From contig JAKAZF010000112.1 of NCBI GenBank assembly GCA_021826605.1, positions 1 through 7,729 on the forward strand: a stretch of DNA of 7,729 nucleotides, given 5' to 3'. Of the stretch, positions 1 to 5,797 are shown piece by piece. Position 1 is the stretch's first letter, and every line of letters begins with the position of its first letter. Under the pieces are notes generated by a model, which worked only from the letters and a program-made list of their open reading frames with translations, did no database searches and was not told the origin of the DNA. The DNA is from Planctomycetota bacterium. GTDB lineage: Bacteria; Planctomycetota; Phycisphaerae; WQYP01. Made by a program: the position numbers and the translations under genes.

Positions 1-467
1 ACCAGGCGGCGGTACTGCTGGCTGATTTAATGGCAGGTAAAAAATCCGTCTGCACCCGCATTGTCGTGCCGCCGATTGGCGTGGTCACCCGCCGCAGTTC
101 CGACAGCCTGGCTATTGAAGATCCGGAACTTGTGGAGGTCATGCGCGTAATTCGCGGCCATGCCCGAAAGCCGCTGAGTGTCAAGGAACTGCTGCGCCTG
201 GTACCCATGTCCCGCCGGAACATGGAAAGGCAGTTTCAAAAATTCATCGGCCATTCGCCGCATGCGGAAATCGAACGTGTGCATCTCGAGCAGGCCAAGC
301 GACTGCTCGCGGAAACGGATTGGCCGCTGCCGCGTATTGCCTCGGAATCCGGCTACAACAGCCACGAACATTTTACTCATACCTTCCGCAATAAAATCGG
401 TGTGGCCCCGGGAACCTACCGTCGCCGCTATCGTGATCAACGCCCACTGCCACCGTCCAGAAATTGA
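1..467 (+). CDS. XylR-type AraC-family transcriptional regulator, C-terminal part (5' end cut by window)
   Basis: The frame is open from the window edge (first complete codon at position 3) to TGA at 465-467, so the gene starts upstream; the ATG at 30 is internal and should not be taken as the start. The visible 154 residues begin with the end of a periplasmic-binding-protein-like (LacI/PBP1) sensor domain, including the stretch VVPPIGVVTRRSSD typical of XylR-type regulators. Two helix-turn-helix motifs of an AraC domain follow. The first is at about 174-240 (LSVKELLRLVPMSRRNMERQF). The second is at about 321-419 (IASESGYNSHEHFTHTF, ending GVAPGTYRRRYR). In the family, a sugar bound by the sensor domain controls DNA binding by the AraC domain. 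The ligand cannot be told because the pocket lies outside the window. It is convergent with the pilin-like gene. Family assignment is strong; the target operon is unknown. Confidence 0.9.
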   Translation, partial: QAAVLLADLMAGKKSVCTRIVVPPIGVVTRRSSDSLAIEDPELVEVMRVIRGHARKPLSVKELLRLVPMSRRNMERQFQKFIGHSPHAEIERVHLEQAKRLLAETDWPLPRIASESGYNSHEHFTHTFRNKIGVAPGTYRRRYRDQRPLPPSRN

Positions 468-531
468 GGCGTCTTCAAGCCGCATTGGAGCATTGCGGCA
501 GTTAAGGCCGGTGAGGGGAAAAAGCAGGGCA

Positions 532-566
532 GCAGCATCTGATGATTGTCTGATTCGCGATGCTGC
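532..566. other. Imperfect-loop hairpin between convergent genes, possible weak terminator
   Basis: An 8-bp perfect inverted repeat, GCAGCATC at 532-539 and GATGCTGC at 559-566, encloses a 19-nt loop. Read on the minus strand, the stem is followed about 8 nt later by a run of five T (complement of 519-523), so it could help end the pilin-like transcript. The gap before the T run and the long loop make it a poor intrinsic terminator. It lies 64 nt after the regulator's stop codon on the plus strand, with no T run on that side. Confidence 0.35.
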
Positions 567-639
567 CGCAACTGTTTGTCGTAAAAAACAACGGTTGCTT
601 GTGAAATACCCGGTGTGCAATTGTGGCAAGCCGTGCATC

Positions 640-663
640 GCCCGGGTTGTGCATATCCCGGGC
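640..663. terminator. GC-rich hairpin just downstream of the pilin-like gene
   Basis: GCCCGGG at 640-646 and CCCGGGC at 657-663 form a perfect 7-bp all-GC stem around a 10-nt loop. It begins 18 nt beyond the stop codon of the minus-strand pilin-like gene, where a 3' hairpin is expected. There is no T run after it on the minus strand, so it is not a textbook rho-independent terminator. It may protect the 3' end of the mRNA or act with the second hairpin at 532-566. The stem is seen directly; its role is inferred. Confidence 0.4.
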
Positions 664-681
664 AAAACGGATTCACGCGCG

Positions 682-1923
682 TTAATCTCCGCCCGGCTGG
701 TTGGGCCAGTAAAAGTACCAGCCGGCCCAGTTATAGTTCCACACATTCAAATAGCTGTTGCCTCCGGTGTATCCGGAAAACAGCGAAGGACGGTTATTCA
801 GCGGCGGCATGTGCGCCATGGCCCAGTTGTAGCCGGTTAAATTGTTGGAATTCTGTCCGGTGGAGTAATCATAGAATGTCGGAAAGCTGATTCCGCTGAC
901 GTGCCCATCGGCGTAGAGAATATTCTGGAACGACGGAACATCCGGATTGCTGTAACTGGGGTGATTAATCAGATACATATTGCCCTGGCCGCTCATCGGT
1001 ACGCCATCCTGCTCCTGATTATTGCCTCCCCATGCAACAGCGTCGGCCGCCAGAATAGATTGCGGCGAATCCTGATCCGTCGTGGCCGGTTCATTAATTC
1101 GGTTGCCCCAGGTGGGGACCAATGCTCCGTTGTAACCGCTGGTTTCCACCATTCCCTGACCGGCGAACAGTGAACCGCGTGGAAGATTGGTGGTCAACTG
1201 TTGAAAGCTGTTGCGGGTGCGATCAACGGTGCCACCAACATACATATAAGTATCGGTAATCCAGTAACCCCAGTCGCCGGGTTGATCGCCGGCATAAAGC
1301 GCGCTTTGATAATTCGAGCTGGGACAAATCATCCACGGAGCCAGCCGCACATACGCACTGGGTCTCGGAGCCTTACTTAACCCGTTATCAAGGCCCCATG
1401 TGGTCGGATCATAGCCGGTATACCCCCAATTTCTGGAATTCAACCCGGAAATATATGGAATTTCCGGACCGCTTAAAGCACTTGCCACGGGCGTGCCAAA
1501 GGCGGACATAACAGATGTTGAACCCGTGCCGCCGTACTGCAGAAACGTGGCATAGGGTGTACCGAAGCGCCGCCAGTCCGCACCATATTGGCTGGTGTTT
1601 TCATCGGCGGAATCATTATTAAGTATCATGGGGAAAATGCATCCATTAACCGGATCCTGCGAAATTCCATATTTGGGGTAAGAGCTCTGTGCGTTGCCAT
1701 TACCAAAGCCCCATGCAGCGGGAAAAAATCCTCTATGGTCCTTGGCGAACAGCAAACTCGCTTGCCCCCATGTCAGCAGGTTCGCTGCGCACGAGGTACG
1801 ATTGGCGATTTCCCTCGCTTTACGCATGGCCGGCAAAATAATCGCGATTAACAGCACAATAATGGTTATTGTGACCAGGATTTCAATCAGTGAAAATCCA
1901 CGAGTCTTGCGGCAAATAAGCAT
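682..1923 (-). CDS. Prepilin-type N-terminal cleavage/methylation protein with H-Xn-DG region (PulG-like pseudopilin)
   Basis: This 413-residue protein has a short basic leader (MLICRKTRG) and a prepilin peptidase site G|FSLIE at residues 9-14, giving mature Phe1 and Glu5. A hydrophobic helix follows at about 15-32. It should be processed by prepilin peptidase and be held in the inner membrane or assembled as a pseudopilus-like subunit. The family features AREIANRTSCAANL (Cys45) and MICPSS (Cys200) are present, as is ILYADGHV at 335-342, the DG part of the H-X9-DG region of planctomycete pilin-like proteins. Here the nearest upstream His is His321, giving H-X17-DG. The C-terminus is very rich in Trp and Tyr (residues 395-406). 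The start at 1923 is chosen over an in-frame start eight codons upstream because AGGAGA sits 7 nt before this ATG. Such proteins occur in many copies per planctomycete genome and mostly lack a known role. It appears to be a single-gene unit. Confidence 0.9.
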   Translation of the reverse strand: MLICRKTRGFSLIEILVTITIIVLLIAIILPAMRKAREIANRTSCAANLLTWGQASLLFAKDHRGFFPAAWGFGNGNAQSSYPKYGISQDPVNGCIFPMILNNDSADENTSQYGADWRRFGTPYATFLQYGGTGSTSVMSAFGTPVASALSGPEIPYISGLNSRNWGYTGYDPTTWGLDNGLSKAPRPSAYVRLAPWMICPSSNYQSALYAGDQPGDWGYWITDTYMYVGGTVDRTRNSFQQLTTNLPRGSLFAGQGMVETSGYNGALVPTWGNRINEPATTDQDSPQSILAADAVAWGGNNQEQDGVPMSGQGNMYLINHPSYSNPDVPSFQNILYADGHVSGISFPTFYDYSTGQNSNNLTGYNWAMAHMPPLNNRPSLFSGYTGGNSYLNVWNYNWAGWYFYWPNQPGGD

Positions 1924-1930
1924 GGAAAAG

Positions 1931-1936
1931 TCTCCT
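1931..1936 (-). promoter_or_regulatory. Ribosome binding site that fixes the pilin-like gene start
   Basis: On the minus strand AGGAGA is followed by seven bases and then ATG (1923-1921). This is a near-consensus Shine-Dalgarno sequence at good spacing. It supports the short nine-residue prepilin leader and rules against the longer in-frame start at 1947. Confidence 0.8.
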
Positions 1937-1985
1937 GGCACAGGCACGGGCGATCGGAACCCCCAATCTGTCGCCGTTTATCGGG

Positions 1986-1997
1986 CGCACCGGTGCG
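1986..1997. promoter_or_regulatory. 12-bp perfect palindrome upstream of the pilin-like gene, candidate operator
   Basis: CGCACCGGTGCG is a perfect palindrome with no spacer, centred about 68 bp upstream of the pilin-like start codon. With no loop it cannot form a normal RNA hairpin in one strand, so a site for a dimeric DNA-binding protein is the more natural reading. The sequence is GC-rich and the genome is fairly GC-rich, so chance is a real alternative. I could not find a convincing minus-strand promoter nearby. Confidence 0.25.
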
Positions 1998-2081
1998 GTT
2001 TCACACCATGATCTTCGGACCATACGGGATCAGTCGTACACGGATAACTCAAAAATGGACGTTGGGGCTGCCGTCTGATAA

Positions 2082-2095
2082 TTGTTGTACAACAA
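2082..2095. promoter_or_regulatory. 14-bp perfect palindrome, candidate operator
   Basis: TTGTTGTACAACAA is perfectly symmetric over 14 bp and AT-rich compared with its surroundings. It ends 17 bp before the -10-like box TATACT (2113-2118), so it covers the place where a -35 box would sit for the large plus-strand gene. A dimeric regulator bound here would block or replace -35 contacts. It also lies about 160 bp upstream of the divergent pilin-like gene and could act on both. The symmetry is seen directly; the regulator is unknown. Shape and length fit GntR- or LacI-type operators, but this is only a resemblance. Confidence 0.5.
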
Positions 2096-2112
2096 ATCGT
2101 TCGATCACGCGT

Positions 2113-2118
2113 TATACT
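2113..2118 (+). promoter_or_regulatory. Candidate -10 box for the large membrane-protein gene
   Basis: TATACT matches the sigma-70 -10 consensus in five of six bases and lies 77 nt upstream of the chosen ATG. No good -35 hexamer exists at 16-18 bp; that place is taken by the end of the 14-bp palindrome, which would fit an activator-dependent or repressible promoter. A second box, TAGAAT at 2124-2129, also matches five of six and is an alternative. Planctomycete promoters are poorly defined, so this is tentative. Confidence 0.4.
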
Positions 2119-2144
2119 ACCGATAGAATGAACAGGGTTTTACC

Positions 2145-2172
2145 GGCACCTTGGGCCGAGAACCAAAGTGCC
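2145..2172 (+). promoter_or_regulatory. Leader hairpin upstream of the large membrane-protein gene
   Basis: GGCACCTTGG at 2145-2154 pairs with CCAAAGTGCC at 2163-2172 in a 10-position stem with a single C-A mismatch and an 8-nt loop. It sits 23 nt before the ATG at 2196, between the putative transcription start and the weak ribosome site (GGGGTG at 2184-2189). It could affect mRNA stability or translation. There is no T run after it, so attenuation by termination is unlikely. Its position also argues against a TTG start at 2151, which would lie inside the stem. Confidence 0.45.
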
Positions 2173-2195
2173 TATGGGCTTCGGGGTGTTCAGTT

Positions 2196-5100
2196 ATGAC
2201 CGCCATTAATCCTGCCAGTCCACTGCCGGAAGATTTTCATCGCATTCTCCAGAAACTGGAGGATGCGGGTAGCCGCTTTCGTGTTGCGATGTTTGTTGGT
2301 GCCCTGGCCAGGTTTGCCACGCTGGTTTTGCCGGTCAGTATCGCGGCTGTTTTATTGGCTGGTTTCATCGGTTCTGAAATCGGGGCCTGGTTGGTATGGT
2401 CGCTCTTGGCTGCCATACCCCTTGTCGTTGTGGCTGGTTACTGGTGGTTTCTGCATGAAATCATCTGGAAGCGCCCGGCGTATGGTCAGATCGCCCGGTG
2501 GGTGGAAGAACAGGCCGCCGCACAACATTTGCCGTTGGATAATCATTTTATCAATGCGGTGCTTCTGGCGGATGAATTGGAAAAGCTTCCGCCCGCCGCC
2601 GCCGGCCGCAGCGATGTGCGCCGAGTGATGATTCCCCAGGTACTCAAAGAAATCAGCGGCAGCATTGAGTCGCACAATCTTGCAGCCGTTGCCCCCTGGC
2701 GGCAGCAGCGAAAAGTGTGCCTGCGGGCGGGTGTGATAATGGCGGTCTGCGGGCTTCTGGCACTTTTATTTCATGTGCAGGTATCGCATGGTCTGGCGGT
2801 GCTTTCTGCGCCGGGGCGTTTTGTGCCCATGCAGGGTATGGCACAGATTCTGGATGTTCAGCCGGGAAATGAAACCGTTTTGGCCGGGGAGCCGGTGGAT
2901 TTCATGGCCCGTATCAATACGCCGGGGCATAAACTCATTGCCACGGATCTATTTCTGCATTTCAAAAGTGGTGCCCGCAAAAAAGCCGCCATGGTCGCGT
3001 TTGGCCGCAATAACAGCACCTTCCGTTTCCATCTCGGCAGTGTGGCCGAAAATGTAACCTATATGGTGCAGGCCGGTGGAACGCAAAGCTTGAAATACCA
3101 TCTGACGGTTTTGCCCAAAATTGCCCTTGCGCAGTATCAGATTCAAATTGCCGCACCGGCCTACACGCAGGTGCCGCCGCGAACCATCACGCTTTCGGGC
3201 AAAACCTTTAACCCGGCCGCAGCTTCAGTGACCGTCCCATTCGGCAGTAAAATCACGCTGACCGCCAAACTGGATCACACCGTTATCGGCGCATCGGCGC
3301 TGGTCGAAATTCGTAATGGCAAGACCATTTCAGCTAACACCAATAATCAGAAAACGTTCACTGTCTCATGGATTGCCGATCAGACCGTGCGCTACAACTG
3401 GCTTATAAATGACTCGCATGGCGATGCATTGCAGCGGTTTCCCGCATCATCCAATTCCGCGCCGAACCGGTTGCTGATCCGGGTAACGCCTGACGCCCCG
3501 CCCACAGTGCATGTACTGGTGCCCCATAAAGATATGTTCGCCATGCCGGGAGCGACGATTGCTTTAGAGGCCAAGGCCCTCGATGACTATGGCCTTACCG
3601 CCATGATCTTGCAGACTGCCGTTGATGGCGGTGGCTTTACCACGATCCGGCACTGGCAGATTCCTGACGCGGAAAACGGCAAACCCGCCACGGTATCTAC
3701 CATTCGCGACATGCTTGCGCTGTCAGATACAGCCTACCACCTGGGCCAGACCGTCCGCTATCGCTTTGGTGCCACGGATAATCGCAATATTCTCATCGGC
3801 CAGAGCCAGTATGGCCCACAGACCGCATTCGGCCGCGTCTATACGGTCAAACTGCAAAGCTCCGCGACTTCCGCCATCAGCCGCAGCCGATGGGCCCGAT
3901 TGGAGCATCGTCTGGAAAAAATGCTCGCCCGACAGCAGGGATTAATTACCCTGGCCAATGCCATCTATCTCGTGCCGCCGCTGTCAACGGTGCATAAAAC
4001 CGCATCCATGGTTGCCGTTGGCCAGCGTCATTTGCGCCAATATATGGAGAGCACCTACAAAACTTTTCCATTCATCCATTCCATGGCGACAATTCAGCAG
4101 GCTCTGCATGTTATTGCCCATGGCGATGCCGCGGTGGCGGTGGCACGCGCGGATGATCTTGGCCTGGTATCCGATTCCGGTGCCGTGAAGCTGGAATTTC
4201 ACAAGCTTCACACGCATCAGTTGAACGTGCTTAATGCGCTCAAAGCCCTGCTGGCCATGGCTGGTGCCAAAGCCGGCGGCATTGATTCAGTCGTGTCGCA
4301 TCAGGGTACGAATTTTCCGGATCAGGGAAGGGAACAATGGCGACAACTGGCTTTGGCGTTGAAAAAACTGGAAAAGCAACAGCGCGGCGTTATGAACACC
4401 TCCATGAAACTGGCGCAAAAGCCCATCGATTCATTTGATGCCAAAGACAAAAAGGAATTGCTTAAAGCCCAGGCGATTGAAGACAAATGGTCCAAGTTCC
4501 TCAACCAGAAACTCGTCAATATGAGTAATCTCACGGAGCAGGATCAGGCCAATGCTTCATTGAAAGATGATCTCGCCCAGATGAATGTGGATTTGGCCAT
4601 GGCCAAGGGAGCCTTGGCCGCCAAAGCCATTAAAATTGCGACGCCACTGGAGCAGGAAGGCCTGGAAGATGCGAAAAAACTCACCTCCAATATCGAAAAA
4701 TGGCTGTTGCAGAAACCCGACACCTACAAATGGGAAATGGAAGAACCTGTAACCCAGAATGATGTTCCTGTGCCGCCCTTGCCGGCCGAGCTGTCCGATA
4801 TGATCGGCAAACTGCTGCAACATGAAGAAGATCTCACCAGTGATATGGAATCTCTGGGCAGCAAATGGAACGATTCCATGAATAAAGGGCTGGGTTGGGG
4901 AGCCATGGATGGCCCGATCAGTGATATGAGCGCCCAGGGCGTTACCGGCAATACCATGCCGAAAAATGATGAAATTCAGGGCCGCAGCGGCTCCGGTCGC
5001 GAAGGCCGTGCCAGCGGCGAAATGGTTGGTGCCACCGCCACCGATAAAGGTGGCCGCCGCACACCCACCCGGCTGACCGGTGATTCGTTCAGTTCCGGAC

Positions 5101-5582
5101 ACATTAAGGACTCCTCCAAGCAGCCACCCGGCGGAGCGACCGGCGGCGGCAAAGCTTCCGGTTATGGCGGCTCGGGACTGGAAGGCCCGGCACCCTTGGG
5201 CATGCAAAAGGATATCAAACGCATGGCCGGAATCCAGGCTCAATTGCTGAATCAGACAGATCGTCTCCGCATTCAACTGCGCGCCGCCGGATTTAACAAT
5301 TTCAAACTCATTGAATCCGCCGTGCTCATGCAGGATGCCCGAAAAGCGATGAACGCCTATCACTATCACACCGCGTTGCTGTATCAGAAATTGGCCGCTC
5401 AGAGCCTGAACACCGCCAAAGTCATCAACAAGGCCGAATCGCGGCTGACACTGGATAATTCCACGGTGGGCCACAAGACGCTGCATAAACTATCCGACTC
5501 CATGCTTGGAGCGATGCCCAAAGGTTACGCCAATCCGGTGAAGGCCTATTTTGAAAAGCTTTCCCAATCTTCCGGCCAGTAG
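2196..5582 (+). CDS. Large membrane-anchored protein, DUF4175-like, with Gly-rich C-terminal region
   Basis: This protein has 1128 residues and no established function. Two membrane helices lie at about 34-59 and 64-86, then an 85-residue loop and a third helix at about 175-196. The rest should be on the outer side of the membrane, as inferred from three crossings with a short cytoplasmic N-terminus. Residues 215-555 look like three beta-rich Ig-like segments. The last holds ALDDYGLTAMILQ (461-473) and VRYRFGATDN (520-529), a pattern I recall from large planctomycete proteins. Helical, possibly coiled-coil regions follow at about 563-650 and 715-845. A Gly/Ser-rich stretch spans 928-1000 (GRSGSGREGR, TPTRLTGDSF, PPGGATGGGK). 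A helical end follows at 1003-1085, then the tail PKGYANPVKAYFEKLS (1108-1123). The ATG at 2196 is preferred over TTG 2151 because the membrane protein begins sensibly there and the upstream start lies in a hairpin. The match to DUF4175 is from memory of architecture; the role is unknown. Confidence 0.85.
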   Translation: MTAINPASPLPEDFHRILQKLEDAGSRFRVAMFVGALARFATLVLPVSIAAVLLAGFIGSEIGAWLVWSLLAAIPLVVVAGYWWFLHEIIWKRPAYGQIARWVEEQAAAQHLPLDNHFINAVLLADELEKLPPAAAGRSDVRRVMIPQVLKEISGSIESHNLAAVAPWRQQRKVCLRAGVIMAVCGLLALLFHVQVSHGLAVLSAPGRFVPMQGMAQILDVQPGNETVLAGEPVDFMARINTPGHKLIATDLFLHFKSGARKKAAMVAFGRNNSTFRFHLGSVAENVTYMVQAGGTQSLKYHLTVLPKIALAQYQIQIAAPAYTQVPPRTITLSGKTFNPAAASVTVPFGSKITLTAKLDHTVIGASALVEIRNGKTISANTNNQKTFTVSWIADQTVRYNWLINDSHGDALQRFPASSNSAPNRLLIRVTPDAPPTVHVLVPHKDMFAMPGATIALEAKALDDYGLTAMILQTAVDGGGFTTIRHWQIPDAENGKPATVSTIRDMLALSDTAYHLGQTVRYRFGATDNRNILIGQSQYGPQTAFGRVYTVKLQSSATSAISRSRWARLEHRLEKMLARQQGLITLANAIYLVPPLSTVHKTASMVAVGQRHLRQYMESTYKTFPFIHSMATIQQALHVIAHGDAAVAVARADDLGLVSDSGAVKLEFHKLHTHQLNVLNALKALLAMAGAKAGGIDSVVSHQGTNFPDQGREQWRQLALALKKLEKQQRGVMNTSMKLAQKPIDSFDAKDKKELLKAQAIEDKWSKFLNQKLVNMSNLTEQDQANASLKDDLAQMNVDLAMAKGALAAKAIKIATPLEQEGLEDAKKLTSNIEKWLLQKPDTYKWEMEEPVTQNDVPVPPLPAELSDMIGKLLQHEEDLTSDMESLGSKWNDSMNKGLGWGAMDGPISDMSAQGVTGNTMPKNDEIQGRSGSGREGRASGEMVGATATDKGGRRTPTRLTGDSFSSGHIKDSSKQPPGGATGGGKASGYGGSGLEGPAPLGMQKDIKRMAGIQAQLLNQTDRLRIQLRAAGFNNFKLIESAVLMQDARKAMNAYHYHTALLYQKLAAQSLNTAKVINKAESRLTLDNSTVGHKTLHKLSDSMLGAMPKGYANPVKAYFEKLSQSSGQ

Positions 5583-5590
5583 CCATCGCC

Positions 5591-5618
5591 TTGAGTTTCT
5601 TGAACCGAATTGTAATAT
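5591..5618 (+). promoter_or_regulatory. Weak candidate promoter upstream of the ABC transporter gene
   Basis: TTGAGT (5591-5596) and TAATAT (5613-5618) are separated by 16 bp; each matches the sigma-70 consensus in four of six bases. If used, it would give a leader of about 170 nt that includes the nested inverted repeat at 5691-5738. A second pair, TTGCAT (5654-5659) with TATTCA (5677-5682) at 17 bp, is weaker. Neither is strong, and the ABC gene might instead be read through from the gene upstream. Confidence 0.25.
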
Positions 5619-5622
5619 TTGC

Positions 5623-5655
5623 GGCAGGACAAATTGTCGCTGCTGCCCGGATTTT
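5623..5655 (+). terminator. Terminator-like hairpin after the large membrane-protein gene
   Basis: The stem GGCAG-GACA (5623-5631) pairs with TGTC (5635-5638) and CTGCC (5643-5647), with a 3-nt loop and a 4-nt bulge on the right arm. After four bases comes TTTT (5652-5655). It begins 41 nt after the stop codon at 5580-5582. The bulge and short T run make it weak as an intrinsic terminator. The core GACAAATTGTC could also be read as a small operator near a start site. Confidence 0.3.
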
Positions 5656-5672
5656 GCATCCCGGCATATTTG

Positions 5673-5682
5673 TGAATATTCA
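5673..5682. promoter_or_regulatory. 10-bp AT-rich palindrome
   Basis: TGAATATTCA is a perfect palindrome between the terminator-like hairpin and the nested inverted repeat. It is short enough to arise by chance, but it adds to a cluster of symmetric sequences in this 215-bp spacer. It may be a protein site or part of an AT-rich promoter. No function can be assigned. Confidence 0.2.
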
Positions 5683-5690
5683 TTTGCACG

Positions 5691-5738
5691 CCAGAGAGCT
5701 TTGAAGTAACTTCAAACCCTGGCGGAAACGGTCTCTGG
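5691..5738 (+). promoter_or_regulatory. Nested inverted repeat ahead of the ABC transporter gene
   Basis: Two perfect 7-bp inverted repeats are nested. The outer arms are CCAGAGA (5691-5697) and TCTCTGG (5732-5738). The inner arms are TTTGAAG (5700-5706) and CTTCAAA (5710-5716), separated by TAA. A transcript could fold as an outer stem holding an inner hairpin plus a 15-nt unpaired segment on its 3' side. The inner repeat with 3-bp spacing also has the form of an operator for a dimeric regulator. It ends 59 nt before the ATG at 5798. There is no T run, so it is not an intrinsic terminator. I do not recognise a known riboswitch class. Confidence 0.5.
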
Positions 5739-5797
5739 AAGCCAATTGCAAAAGGCCGGTTGCGCATGGTCGTTGGTCCGACGGCGGATTCGTGGAA

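Noticed and set aside
27..746. A 239-residue minus-strand open frame across the regulator gene and the start of the spacer
   Set aside because: It is antisense to the clear AraC domain and overlaps the end of the pilin-like gene; its protein shows no family features.
178..840. A 220-residue plus-strand open frame overlapping the regulator and the pilin-like gene's 3' end
   Set aside because: It is out of frame with the AraC domain and runs antisense into the pilin-like gene; composition is Arg/Ser-rich as in shadow frames.
2151..2195. TTG at 2151 as start of the large gene, adding 15 residues
   Set aside because: The codon lies inside the leader hairpin, has no ribosome site, and the added residues do not look like part of the membrane protein.
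4593..4606. A 14-bp perfect palindrome TTGGCCATGGCCAA inside the large gene
   Set aside because: It encodes ordinary codons (Ala-Met-Ala) in a helical region far from any promoter; GGCC-rich palindromes of this kind are common here by codon use.
4977..5195. Possible collagen-like or tandem Gly repeat
   Set aside because: Glycines do not fall in a regular Gly-X-Y or other fixed period; the segment is Gly-rich with motif-like blocks, not a tandem repeat.
4557..5486. A 309-residue open frame on the minus strand inside the large membrane-protein gene
   Set aside because: It lies fully antisense to a well-supported coding frame, shows no recognisable domain, and is the expected shadow of Gly/Ala-rich codons on the opposite strand.
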